Source of the DNA: Thermodesulfobacteriota bacterium
GTDB taxonomy: Bacteria > Desulfobacterota > DSM-4660 > Desulfatiglandales > Desulfatiglandaceae
Length of the DNA stretch: 19,129 bases
Reading direction: 5' to 3'
Assembly: GCA_028278625.1 (NCBI GenBank)
Contig: JANQDY010000131.1
Span: forward strand, 1 to 19,129
In this document: one piece after another, positions 6,035 through 14,101 of the stretch
How positions within the stretch are numbered: position 1 is the stretch's first letter
Layout: every line of letters starts with the position of its first letter
Position numbers and translations under genes: made by a program
Notes under the pieces: generated by a model
What the model was told of the DNA's origin: nothing
What the model saw: the letters and a program-made list of their open reading frames with translations, nothing else
Database searches by the model: none

Positions 6035-6886
6035 ATGAAAACGGAGAGAGGGAAACCGGTGAAATTCAGAAAATCGCTCCTTCTGATACCGCTTGCGGGG
6101 GTGATTGCTTTCGTCGTGTTCTATTCCTACATTGAAAACTTTTTTGTGTTCCATCCCCAGGCCCGGCTGGACATGCACCCGGAGCAGGTGAATCTCCCCT
6201 ATGAATCCGTATCATTTCAAGGGGCCGACAAAACAACACTTCACGGCTGGTTCTTCCCGCTTAAGGGAAACCCCCCGGTGATCCTTTTCTGTCACGGCAA
6301 CGCAGGCAATATCAGCCACCGGTTGGGGAACGTGGAGAAGCTGCTGTCGATCGGTTTTGAGGTGTTCATCTTCGACTATCGGGGATATGGGAAAAGCAGG
6401 GGAAAACCTTCCCGAAAAGGGATCTACATGGACGGTCTGGCCGCCTATGATTATCTGGTGGAAGGGCGGGGCATATCTCCCGACCGCATCATTCTTTTCG
6501 GACGGTCCCTGGGAGGGGCCGTGGCCACGGAAATCGCCCTTCGGAAAAAGGCAAGGTGCCTGATTCTTGAAAGCGCCTTTACATCCACAAAGGGGATGGC
6601 CGGGACCATGCCGCTTTTTGCGCTGTTGTCCCCTTTCCTGCCGGCCCACTACAACAACCTCCGGAAAATCGAAGGGATCACCATCCCCAAGCTCATTTTG
6701 CACGGGGACCGGGACCGGATCATCCCGTACCGCATGGGGAGGGAGCTTTTCGAGGCCGGTGCCGAGCCAAAGGTCTTCCACACCATAGAGGGCGCCGGAC
6801 ACAACGATACATGGATCATCGGCGGAAAAGAGTACTTTGACATTATCAAACGGTTCACAGGGGTCCCACAAGGAGAGGAACCATAA
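6035..6886 (+). CDS. Membrane-anchored alpha/beta hydrolase (BEM46/YfhR-like)
   Basis: This 283-residue serine hydrolase has one N-terminal membrane helix (about 14-30), probably anchoring the catalytic domain outside the cytoplasm. The alpha/beta-hydrolase landmarks appear in order: HGNAG (87-91, oxyanion region), FDYRGYGKS (113-121), nucleophile S158 in GRSLGG, acid D227 in HGDRDRIIP and H256 in GAGHND. The natural substrate of this family is mostly unknown; esters or lipids are plausible. ATG 6035 is preferred because AAGGG precedes it by eight bases. In-frame ATGs from 5972 lie inside the heptamer repeat and would only add a low-complexity MAHSSWLMAHG leader. The HAD gene begins at the very next base, so the two are co-transcribed. 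Confidence 0.85.
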   Translation: MKTERGKPVKFRKSLLLIPLAGVIAFVVFYSYIENFFVFHPQARLDMHPEQVNLPYESVSFQGADKTTLHGWFFPLKGNPPVILFCHGNAGNISHRLGNVEKLLSIGFEVFIFDYRGYGKSRGKPSRKGIYMDGLAAYDYLVEGRGISPDRIILFGRSLGGAVATEIALRKKARCLILESAFTSTKGMAGTMPLFALLSPFLPAHYNNLRKIEGITIPKLILHGDRDRIIPYRMGRELFEAGAEPKVFHTIEGAGHNDTWIIGGKEYFDIIKRFTGVPQGEEP

Positions 6887-7585
6887 TTGCCTGACAAACC
6901 ACCACCCCTGAAGGGGATGTCCCATATCCGGTGCGTTATTTTCGATCTGGACGGCACCCTCATCGACTCGGTTCCGGCCTATTTCCAGCTCATGGAAATG
7001 ATCCTTGAAACCATCGGGCTCCCGCCGGCCCCCAAAAGCATGGTGAGCGAGTTCATGATCGGCGGCGGATTGAAAGTCATTGAAAACCATATTCCGCCGG
7101 AGCTGATCCATAAAAAAGAGCACTTTCTGGCGCAATTCCTGGAGGTGGGCCGGAAGATCTCAAAAACGGTTTTCAAGGAGCGGGTAACGGTGTTTGACGG
7201 GGTGCAACGGCTCTTTGCCAGGCTGTCGGCCCTTGAAATTCCCATGGGAATCGTCACATCCACGGAGCGGGCCTACCTTGGCAGAAAACTGAAACCCCTT
7301 GAACAGGAGGGCATCAGAGGATATCTGGACGCGGTCATCGCCATTGAAGACGCCCCCAGAAAGAAGCCTTTTCCCGATCCGTTGATCGTCTGCAGCGAGC
7401 AACTGGGGGTGGATGCCAAAAATTGTGCCTATGTGGGAGATTCCCACGTGGATATTCGCGCGGCCAATGCCGCCAAGATGATGTCCGTGGGTGTCTTGAG
7501 CGGCCTTGACGACCATGAGACCCTGATGGCTGAAAACCCCGGAATGATCCTTCAAAACGTTATTGAACTGCTCAAGGTTTTTTAG
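6887..7585 (+). CDS. HAD-superfamily phosphatase (phosphoglycolate-phosphatase-like)
   Basis: The 232-residue protein carries all four HAD motifs: FDLDGT (19-24; nucleophile D20, acid D22), VTST (123-126), K160 in RKKPFPDP, and VGDSHVDI (183-190). A helical cap lies between motifs I and II (about 26-110), making it a C1-capped PGP/beta-phosphoglucomutase-type enzyme. The start is TTG at 6887, directly after the hydrolase TAA, with AGGAGAGG about eight bases upstream. The internal ATG at 6917 has its only purine-rich stretch abutting it, too close to work well. The exact phosphoester substrate cannot be assigned. It converges with the DUF2889 gene, 22 bp away, and I see no clear terminator between them. 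Confidence 0.85.
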   Translation: MPDKPPPLKGMSHIRCVIFDLDGTLIDSVPAYFQLMEMILETIGLPPAPKSMVSEFMIGGGLKVIENHIPPELIHKKEHFLAQFLEVGRKISKTVFKERVTVFDGVQRLFARLSALEIPMGIVTSTERAYLGRKLKPLEQEGIRGYLDAVIAIEDAPRKKPFPDPLIVCSEQLGVDAKNCAYVGDSHVDIRAANAAKMMSVGVLSGLDDHETLMAENPGMILQNVIELLKVF

Positions 7586-7607
7586 GGGTTCCCGATTATT
7601 GGGGGGC

Positions 7608-8177
7608 TCATTTGGGGCCTGCTTCGATGGTGGCCCTTAAATCCTTCATGATGGGGCCCTCCTCCCCCCAGAGGGCGCAGCTGTTAATCAGTTGCGGCAG
7701 TGCGTCGAAGGCTTCAAGGGAGGTGGGGATCGACCGCCGCTTTCTGGAGCGTTGGGTCCAGTAGCCGTGAAGGGCCGCCGTGCCCATGACCATCATCAGG
7801 TGGGTGAGGTGATTGCATCCTTTGATCCCCCCGAGAAGCTCACGCAACCTGTCGCTGTATCCCGCAATGATCTTCACACCCACGACCCGCTTGATTCCCT
7901 CAAGGGTCGAGGGGCACATTTCATGGGGAACATCCGGCATCTCCCCTTCGGCATCCAGGATGGTGAGGGGCCAGCCGCCCACCAGAAATCGGACGCACAT
8001 CAGGTGGACCACTCCCGGCTCCCGTTTGGCGCCGTTTATGTGGTATCCCTGAACCAGCCGCTCATCCCGAAGCCATCCCTCGATGATCAGCCGGCCGTCG
8101 TCGATGGGATGCGATCGCAAGGTCAGACGCCGTTCATGAACGGGGGCATTCTTGATCATTTCCTTGAGGGAACCCAT
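7608..8177 (-). CDS. DUF2889 family protein
   Basis: The 189-residue soluble protein has conserved-looking features of DUF2889: HERRLTLRSHPIDDGRLIIEGW near the N-terminus, H85 and C88 in VPHEMCPS, and C121, H123 and H126 in GCNHLTHL. The Cys/His pattern could bind a metal. Function is unknown. The ATG at 8177 was chosen because the domain begins right there; a much longer upstream frame runs through the DUF1847 gene in another frame and is spurious. An AGGA lies about ten bases before the start. It is the last gene of the AOR - MoaD-like - DUF1847 run and lies 40 bp after DUF1847. The family is often seen in anaerobic degraders (recollection), so a role in cofactor or CoA-ester chemistry is a guess. 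Confidence 0.7.
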   Translation of the reverse strand: MGSLKEMIKNAPVHERRLTLRSHPIDDGRLIIEGWLRDERLVQGYHINGAKREPGVVHLMCVRFLVGGWPLTILDAEGEMPDVPHEMCPSTLEGIKRVVGVKIIAGYSDRLRELLGGIKGCNHLTHLMMVMGTAALHGYWTQRSRKRRSIPTSLEAFDALPQLINSCALWGEEGPIMKDLRATIEAGPK

Positions 8178-8217
8178 GGATTGCTTTTCCTTTATTATAC
8201 CGGTATGAACCAAGGCA

Positions 8218-8928
8218 TCAGTCGTCTGAAAGGATTTCCGGATGCTTGACCTTACGGTAGTAGCTGTGGGACAGGTAGACGGCCGCCAGGGGATTGTGTC
8301 CGGTGACCCGATCCTTGACCGCCAGGACCGTGGTGGGCGCTTCCGCGTATTTGAAAAAGAGGGAATCATGACCCACGCACAGACCCATCAGGATGTTCAG
8401 TTCGGCCTTTTCCCGATTCAGCAGTTCGGCCTGGTAAACGGGATTGCACATGGCTTCATCGGTCCCTTGAAAGATCATTTCCGACGGCTCCAATCCGATG
8501 CGCTTCTTTGACGTCCTGCCTGCCTTGCAGAGCACCGAGACCACTTCATAGCCGTGGCTTTCCAGTATCTCCGTTACCATTTGCCCTTCTTTCGCAAGAC
8601 CCATGCAGAAGGCGAGGCCGAGCCGTTTATATCCCATTTTCCCGGCAAATTCACAGATCTCCACAATGCGGGTCTTGGTGGGCTGCATGATGTAGGGCCG
8701 CTGGTGGCGGTTGGCGTAACACTCGGCCTCCTGGCGCGATGCATTCTGGGCAAACCGTCCGATTTCCGGGTCTTCGTACGCCTCGTTGGCCTTTTCGAGC
8801 AATTCGTCAGCCAGCAGTGTGGGGCATCCCTTGCCCCCTTTTCCATCCTCGCTGATACAGATTTTCTCGGGCGTGGAAAATCCGCAGTCGGCGCAGCGGG
8901 GCGCTCTCCCTTTTTTGTTGTTTTCCAT
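8218..8928 (-). CDS. DUF1847 family Cys-rich putative metal-binding protein
   Basis: The protein has 236 residues. An N-terminal zinc-ribbon-like cluster (C12, C15, C24, C35; RCADCGF ... GKGCP) is followed by a Rossmann-like domain with more cysteines: AFCMGLAKEG, SVLCKAGR, AMCNPVYQAE and LCVGHDS. This is the DUF1847 pattern, found mainly in strict anaerobes and predicted to bind metal. ATG 8928 has GGGGA five to six bases upstream. An alternative ATG at 8940 overlaps the MoaD-like stop as TGATG, a translational-coupling arrangement, and would add four residues. Position after a MoaD-like gene and an AOR suggests help with metal or pterin cofactor handling, but that is inference. Confidence 0.75.
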   Translation of the reverse strand: MENNKKGRAPRCADCGFSTPEKICISEDGKGGKGCPTLLADELLEKANEAYEDPEIGRFAQNASRQEAECYANRHQRPYIMQPTKTRIVEICEFAGKMGYKRLGLAFCMGLAKEGQMVTEILESHGYEVVSVLCKAGRTSKKRIGLEPSEMIFQGTDEAMCNPVYQAELLNREKAELNILMGLCVGHDSLFFKYAEAPTTVLAVKDRVTGHNPLAAVYLSHSYYRKVKHPEILSDD

Positions 8929-8939
8929 ATTATTCCCCA

Positions 8940-9185
8940 TCAACCGCCACCGATATGGGGGAGCAGGGAGACCTTGTCCCATTCCTTCAGTACCTGGTCC
9001 CCGGTGGAAACCTTGTCGTTGACGGTAATCAGAAGGTCCTCCGCCTGAAGGGAGAGTGTCGGAAACCGCTCCCGGACTGCTCTTAGGGCATGATCCACCC
9101 GGTTCCCGTGGGACAAGGACAGCTCTATTTCACCCATCCTTGTCACCAATCTGTGGGATCCGTGAAAATTGACCGAAATAACCAC
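8940..9185 (-). CDS. MoaD/ThiS-family sulfur-carrier-like protein
   Basis: This 81-residue ubiquitin-fold protein ends in HIGGG, the C-terminal Gly-Gly required for adenylation and thiocarboxylation in MoaD/ThiS proteins. The body (VISVNFHG ... VNDKVSTGDQVLKEWDKVSLLP) follows the family. GTG 9185 is chosen because AAGGAG lies exactly six bases upstream and the first beta strand starts there. An ATG at 9236 would overlap the AOR gene and add 17 atypical residues. It starts 20 bp after the AOR stop, a common pairing: the dedicated carrier would supply the dithiolene sulfur of the pterin cofactor used by the AOR (established for MoaD, inferred here). Confidence 0.85.
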   Translation of the reverse strand: MVISVNFHGSHRLVTRMGEIELSLSHGNRVDHALRAVRERFPTLSLQAEDLLITVNDKVSTGDQVLKEWDKVSLLPHIGGG

Positions 9186-9205
9186 CTGTTTCTCCTTCTC
9201 GTATA

Positions 9206-11398
9206 TCAATTGGACAGGCGCCGATCCTCGCCCCATCCCAATCCATGTTCCGCCAACAGTGCCGCCGCACGCTCATCCAAGAGCCCGAATCGGTCCAGTG
9301 TCTCCGGCAGGGGCACACCCTCTTTTGTATACCCTTTTGCCGAATAGACGGCGTCACAGAGTTTCTGATACGCTTTCTTTCGAAGACCGATGATCATTTC
9401 CAACCGATCCTCCACGCCGGCCGGCAGGAGCTGCTGACCGTTCTGTTCTTTCAACCATTGGTCATAGTACTCGGCCCGTCCTTCGTATTCGTTGAGGAAG
9501 GCGGGTCCCATGGCGCGCAACGGAATCTGATCACTCTCCCGGGTCCCCTTTCCCTGCCGCAGGTTGATCATCTTCTGAAGGTGATAGAGACGTTCCGAAT
9601 CGTCCAGCACATCCTGGAGCGTCTTGTGGGACCCGGTGGTGGCATTCAGATAGTCCACGTAATAGGCAAGGGTCGGTTTGTTCTTGGCGGGGTTTTCCGT
9701 CTTGGCCGCATCCGGATGTCTCACGTCGATCCAGGGGAGCTTGCAGAGGCCCACCGCATTGAACCATGTGCGAATGAGGGGGAACCATTTGAGGGCATCC
9801 GCTTTCAATTCAAAGGTGGGCAGTTCCTTGTGAACCTGATCAATGAAAATGAGCCAGGCCTCATCGTGCTGCGGTCCTTTGAGGGCGAAGCCGTACCCCC
9901 CCTGCTGGGCCAGGGATTCCTTGGTGATGTACATGCTGAATTCCAGCCCCTTTACCTCCATGGAGAAGGTTTTCAGTTGATCGATGACTTCTTCCAGGGG
10001 AACGCCGGTTCGGTCCGCGTGCCGCTTCGCCACCCATGTTCTGGCATGGGCCACCCCTTTTGCGCAGACGGCCCCCAGCCCCTTGTTATTGGCCGTGTCG
10101 TGGAGCAACCGGTCGGCGGATTCAATGTTTCCCCAATTCAATTCAAACTCCGCGTCCGCCGCCGTGAGATACCCCCTTTGCCAGCATTCCATCAAAAACG
10201 CCATGGTGACGCCGGTGGAAATGGTATCCAGACCGTATTCATCGCAATACCAGTTGTACTCCATGACAAACTGCGGATCAAAAATACCCATGGCCGTCAC
10301 GGCGCCCACGGTTTCATACTCGGGTCCGTCGATGCCCACGATCTCCCCTGCCCGGGGACCCCGGCTCAGTGTCACATCCTCCGCCCCTTTGGCACAGGCC
10401 AGATTGCACCCGCTGAAACACCCGTCCGGGATCTTCTGGCTGAAATAGTCTTTCAAAAAAACATCGGCGAAAAGCTTCTCCGCCATCTCATCCTGGCCGC
10501 TCTGGTAATTCCGGACGGGAAGGATATGAAACTTGTTCATGTATTCCACCAGAATCGTCGTTCCCCAGCTGGCCAACCGCAACTGGGTGGGATCCATTTG
10601 ACTGACCACTTTCTTGAGTCCGGCACCGGCTTTTTTTACTTTTTGGGCGTCTATTGGCTTGTTTGCCCGGGTGGCGGCCTCCCTGTTTTGAACCACCACC
10701 GCCTTTAACCCCTTCTTGCGCATCACGGTTCCGGTACCGCCCCGTCCCGCCTGCTTGGCCCTGAGCCGGTTCCGCCTGCGGTCGAAGAAAAGGCTGTTCA
10801 CGATGCCGAATCGCGTATTCTTGGCGCCCTTGCCGGTTGTCACCACTGCCTGGTGTTCATCCAATCCCTCGCCGTAGATGTCTTTAAGGAGTGCCTCTCC
10901 ATAGGTAAGACCGCCGTCATCAACGGCATCGCCATAAGAGGGTGCATCCACGATCCGAATGAAACCCTCATCACCGTCAATCTGCAGCACCCGTTCGCCC
11001 CCGTTCGAAAGGCCGGAGACCGCCAGGGCGTCAAAACCGCATCGTTTCAACAGCGGCGCAAAATGCCCGCCGATATTGGAGTCGATAAAGGTATCGGTCA
11101 AAGGAGAAATGGTGCCCACGATGAACTTCCCGCTTCCCGGGAATCTGGGATCCCCGCAAAGGGGACCACTGGCCATCACGAGAACGTTTTCAGGACTGTC
11201 GTAACGGGTTTCCGCTTTTGTCTTCTCCCATATCAAAGCCAGGGCATACCCGCGCCCCCCCACATATTTATGTTTATAGTCCGGCGGCATCTCCCAGATC
11301 TCGATCTCCGACGTTGTGAGATCCACGTGGAGGATGCGGTCGGTATAGCCACCCACGGTGGTGGCCGGTTGATAGTTGATGGAATGATGAACTTGCAT
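9206..11398 (-). CDS. Aldehyde:ferredoxin oxidoreductase family (W/Mo-pterin) enzyme
   Basis: At 730 residues it is somewhat longer than classical AOR (about 600-660). The N-terminal domain is typical: GGYTDRILHVDLTT (16-29), YVGGRGYALALIW and MASGPLCGDPRFPGSGKF. The [4Fe-4S] ligands appear as C327, C331 and C335 (GCFSGCNLAC), with a distal C552 (GLCKLPW). DGPEYET (357-363) contributes to the bis-pterin site. Classical AORs have CxxC-xxx-C, so the extra residue between the first two cysteines is unusual. Such enzymes oxidise aldehydes to acids or reduce acids using ferredoxin in the cytoplasm; relatives (BamB) reduce aromatic CoA esters. The substrate is unknown. ATG 11398 has AGGA about 11 bases upstream, and a promoter-like sequence lies before it. 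Confidence 0.9.
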   Translation of the reverse strand: MQVHHSINYQPATTVGGYTDRILHVDLTTSEIEIWEMPPDYKHKYVGGRGYALALIWEKTKAETRYDSPENVLVMASGPLCGDPRFPGSGKFIVGTISPLTDTFIDSNIGGHFAPLLKRCGFDALAVSGLSNGGERVLQIDGDEGFIRIVDAPSYGDAVDDGGLTYGEALLKDIYGEGLDEHQAVVTTGKGAKNTRFGIVNSLFFDRRRNRLRAKQAGRGGTGTVMRKKGLKAVVVQNREAATRANKPIDAQKVKKAGAGLKKVVSQMDPTQLRLASWGTTILVEYMNKFHILPVRNYQSGQDEMAEKLFADVFLKDYFSQKIPDGCFSGCNLACAKGAEDVTLSRGPRAGEIVGIDGPEYETVGAVTAMGIFDPQFVMEYNWYCDEYGLDTISTGVTMAFLMECWQRGYLTAADAEFELNWGNIESADRLLHDTANNKGLGAVCAKGVAHARTWVAKRHADRTGVPLEEVIDQLKTFSMEVKGLEFSMYITKESLAQQGGYGFALKGPQHDEAWLIFIDQVHKELPTFELKADALKWFPLIRTWFNAVGLCKLPWIDVRHPDAAKTENPAKNKPTLAYYVDYLNATTGSHKTLQDVLDDSERLYHLQKMINLRQGKGTRESDQIPLRAMGPAFLNEYEGRAEYYDQWLKEQNGQQLLPAGVEDRLEMIIGLRKKAYQKLCDAVYSAKGYTKEGVPLPETLDRFGLLDERAAALLAEHGLGWGEDRRLSN

Positions 11399-11466
11399 GT
11401 TACGTTGTTATCCTTTTGATTTCAGAGTATTTGACACATCGGGGAACTTGTCCCTTTGCGGATGAT

Positions 11467-11496
11467 CCAATACAGGAAAGGGCCGTCCATTGTCAA
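11467..11496 (-). promoter_or_regulatory. Candidate sigma-70 promoter for the AOR operon
   Basis: On the minus strand a perfect TTGACA (11496-11491) and TATTGG (11472-11467) are 18 bases apart, about 70 bases before the AOR start and beyond the response-regulator stop. The -35 is strong and the -10 is weak. An imperfect GGGACAAGTTCCC repeat lies just downstream. Confidence 0.4.
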
Positions 11497-11555
11497 GGTA
11501 AAACAGGGACGGGCGATTTATGGCCGGGTGCCGGGTGAGATATTGAAGGGAGCCT

Positions 11556-12218
11556 TCATGATGTAGGGCCTTTGGTGATCATCCTCTCTTGCAGGGCTTT
11601 TGCCACTGCCTGGGATCTTGATCTGACCCTCAACTGCCGATAAATGCTCTTGAGATGGGATCTTACCGTATGCTCCGATATGTGGAGGGTCCCGGATATC
11701 TTCCGGTCCGTAAACCCTTCCACCAGGTATTTCAGGACTTCCAGCTCCCTTCGGGAAAGCCCGGGTTTTGCCTCACCTTTCAAGCCTCGTTTCTTTTCCT
11801 TGATTTTTTCGAAAATGGAGGCGGTAACGGAGGTATCCAGGAAGGCCCGGTCCTCCACAACATTATGGATGACGTCCACCAATTCATCACGACCCACCTT
11901 CTTGAGCACATACCCTTTTGCCCCTGCCTGAATGGCGCTGGTGACATATTGATCATCCTCGTAAATGGTAAGCATGACGACTTTGACATGGGGATATTTT
12001 TGGCAAACCAGTCTTGTGGTTTCGATGCCGTTGATACCGGGCATTTTAATGTCCATGAAAATGATGTCCGTATCATGGGTTTCAAGGAGTTTCAGGCATG
12101 TCAGTCCGCTGTCGGCCTCCGCCACAACCGCAATATCCTTCTCGAGACCCAACAACTGTTTTAACCCTTCCCTGATCATTACGTGATCATCAACGATCAT
12201 AACCCTGATCTTATGCAT
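11556..12218 (-). CDS. NarL/FixJ-type response regulator
   Basis: The 220-residue protein has an N-terminal receiver domain with the acidic pair D10/D11, phospho-acceptor D56 (FMDIKMPG), T84 and K106. A LuxR-type helix-turn-helix lies at about 153-205 (LSRRELEVLKYL, ISEHTVRSHLKSIYRQL). It should bind DNA when phosphorylated by the kinase encoded just upstream. The genes overlap by eight bases, with GGGG nine bases before the ATG. A perfect 6-bp hairpin with a 3-base loop (11544-11558) covers the stop codon but has no T-run, so it is only a weak terminator candidate. Targets may be the AOR operon downstream or the divergent acyl-CoA ligase operon. Confidence 0.9.
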   Translation of the reverse strand: MHKIRVMIVDDHVMIREGLKQLLGLEKDIAVVAEADSGLTCLKLLETHDTDIIFMDIKMPGINGIETTRLVCQKYPHVKVVMLTIYEDDQYVTSAIQAGAKGYVLKKVGRDELVDVIHNVVEDRAFLDTSVTASIFEKIKEKKRGLKGEAKPGLSRRELEVLKYLVEGFTDRKISGTLHISEHTVRSHLKSIYRQLRVRSRSQAVAKALQERMITKGPTS

Positions 12219-13803
12219 TACGGCTTACCCCGGCCAACATGGGAATTCTCACCTCGATGGTACATCCTTGATCAATCCCGCTGTGGATAAACAAGCTGCC
12301 CCCCTCCGCCTCCACCCGTTCTTTCATTGAAAGAAGACCGAATTTGTTCTGAACTTTTTTCCAGGGAGAACCTTTTTTCATATCAAAACCCTTTCCATTG
12401 TCGGCCACCGTAAAAACCATGTCATCCCCCTCATTTTTAAAGGTGACTTCCGCCTTGCCGGTTTCCCCGTGCTTATAAATATTCATCAACGCCTCCTGCG
12501 CAACCCTGAAAAGACAGAGGCTCACTTCGGATGACAGGGGTATATCTTGTTGAAAACGGAACGTAACACGAATTCCCCTTTCCTTGGTGAAATTTTCAAA
12601 ATACCGTTCCAGGGCCGGGGCCAACCCCATGGTATCGATGAGATCGGGCCGCAGACTTGAGATAAGGTCCCTGGATTGATCCACCGTGCCGTTGACCGTC
12701 TCTATGAGACCGTCAAAAATCTCCGGCAGCAATTCAGGATTCTTTTTGAACACCTCTTTACAGAACTGTATTTTATAGCTGATGCCAATGAGTTCCTGAG
12801 CAATGGTATCATGGATGTCTCCGGCAAGACGCTTTCTCTCTTCCTCCTGAATGGAGATCATCTTGACATTCAGGGACCGTAATTCCCGCCGGTGCTGTTC
12901 AATCTCACCCAGCATATAAGTGTTTTCCAATGCCACCGCCAGGATGTGAACAAAATGATAGAGAAAATCCAGCTCTTTTCCCGTAAACCGAAAGCCCCTG
13001 GTGCCGTTGCGGAGGGCGATGACACCATGGGAGCGCTCATATGTGCCAATGGGAACGGCAACAATGCGCTTCAGCTTGAAAAGATCAATATCCACATAGA
13101 TATTATCTTCTTCATCCACGAAAAGGGGCACGCCCCCATTCCATGTTTTTTCAATGATTGGCTTGATATCATCGGCCCCCTCCCCTTCCGGTTTGCTGAA
13201 AACCTTGTAGATCCGCCGGTTCCGGTAAAGTACCAGATGGACTTTCTCGGCACCAAAAAGCGGACCCGTCTTGCGGAGCAGCAGATTCACCACATCCTCC
13301 AATGTGGAGAACGTGATAATCTCCTTGGTAAAATCAAACAGGGCCTGAAGCTGTGAAACCTTTTCAGTGATGATCTCCTCCCGGGTTTTCACATAGGAAG
13401 CGGCAATGATCTTATGATCTTCGAACAGAAGCGTGGTCAGTTCCCGCATCTCCGCAAATAGACTCGAGGAAGCCAATTCCTTTTTGGCAAGTGCTTCCGG
13501 CAACAGCTCCCAGAACACCTCCATAAAAAGGGCAATGTTTTTCATCACGTTTTCAAGCTTCAGTCCCTTTACGGCGCGGGTGTAACCGATCCGGTGCTGA
13601 TCCTTTAAAAAGGCCTCCTGGTTTCCGTCCAGGGCATCGATGAGAAGGCTGATCCAGATTCTTTCCCGCCGCTGCCCCTCATCGGTTCTTGAAATGAAAT
13701 CCTGATAGGGAGACCAGGGCTGCAAAAGCCAGCGATCGCGGATTCTTTGAACCAGAAGATCTTTGTTGTTATGGAGATACTCTTTTAAAGAGTTAAAGGG
13801 CAT
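12211..13803 (-). CDS. NarX/DegS-type sensor histidine kinase with RsbRD-like and GAF domains
   Basis: The protein has 530 residues from the ATG at 13803. Residues 5-125 resemble the RsbRD N-terminal helical domain (LLVQRIRDRWLL, FLKDQHRIGYTRA). About 175-300 is a GAF domain (TLEDVVNLLLRKTG ... GVIAL). HisKA_3 follows with the phospho-acceptor H331 in ERKRLAGDIHDTIAQE. The HATPase domain has the N box (FRVAQEALMNIYKHG) and G boxes (DNGKGF, FGLLSMKERV). The ATG is chosen because AGGTGG lies six bases upstream. A TTG at 13893 would add 30 residues containing one hydrophobic helix, turning a cytoplasmic sensor into a membrane one, so the alternative matters. The GAF domain suggests sensing a small intracellular ligand. 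It overlaps the response-regulator gene. Confidence 0.85.
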   Translation of the reverse strand: MPFNSLKEYLHNNKDLLVQRIRDRWLLQPWSPYQDFISRTDEGQRRERIWISLLIDALDGNQEAFLKDQHRIGYTRAVKGLKLENVMKNIALFMEVFWELLPEALAKKELASSSLFAEMRELTTLLFEDHKIIAASYVKTREEIITEKVSQLQALFDFTKEIITFSTLEDVVNLLLRKTGPLFGAEKVHLVLYRNRRIYKVFSKPEGEGADDIKPIIEKTWNGGVPLFVDEEDNIYVDIDLFKLKRIVAVPIGTYERSHGVIALRNGTRGFRFTGKELDFLYHFVHILAVALENTYMLGEIEQHRRELRSLNVKMISIQEEERKRLAGDIHDTIAQELIGISYKIQFCKEVFKKNPELLPEIFDGLIETVNGTVDQSRDLISSLRPDLIDTMGLAPALERYFENFTKERGIRVTFRFQQDIPLSSEVSLCLFRVAQEALMNIYKHGETGKAEVTFKNEGDDMVFTVADNGKGFDMKKGSPWKKVQNKFGLLSMKERVEAEGGSLFIHSGIDQGCTIEVRIPMLAGVSRNA

Positions 13804-14101
13804 GGGCCGCCACCTGAATAAATGATGATAAAGAAACGCCAATATCAAAAGCCAATCAACAGATAACATACCCGCCAGCAGAAAATCAACCAATCCAAAA
13901 CGCCCCCATCGTCCCGGATTAACCGTTTAAGTGGTTCATAATTCTGAAAAACCGACTGGCTAGCCGGAATTGGTGACCCCAAAAACCCCATTTGCGGGGA
14001 TTGTTTCCGGTTGGGTGGAGAGGGATATACTGCAGGCAAATGACATGACAGCAAAGGGTCTTGTCCGGCGCTATCTCAATAAAACAGGGGAATGAAGCAA
14101 T
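13804..14101. promoter_or_regulatory. Divergent intergenic region between kinase and acyl-CoA ligase
   Basis: These 298 bases separate the kinase (minus) from the ligase (plus), apart from the possible 90-base kinase extension. Visible are the palindrome GGCTAGCC in CTGGCTAGCCGG (near 13958), a CCCCATTTGCGGGG hairpin (13987-14000) and a TATACT (14026-14031) as a possible -10 of the ligase operon without a convincing -35. No RNA gene was recognised. Confidence 0.3.

Noticed and set aside
6212..7135. 307-codon minus-strand frame over the hydrolase and HAD genes
   Set aside because: The two sense-strand genes carry complete catalytic motifs. The antisense translation is low-complexity and crosses both genes.
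7586..7607. Bidirectional terminator between the convergent HAD and DUF2889 genes
   Set aside because: Only 22 bases are available and no convincing stem with a T-run is visible.
8178..8369. Upstream extension of the DUF2889 frame by 64 codons
   Set aside because: The extension overlaps the DUF1847 C-terminus in another frame, is Arg/Ser/Pro-rich and precedes the natural domain start.
9245..10708. 487-codon open frame on the plus strand opposite the AOR gene
   Set aside because: It lies wholly antisense to a clear AOR, is rich in His/Pro/Gly/Arg without any domain motif, and has no ribosome binding site; it is a GC-driven shadow.
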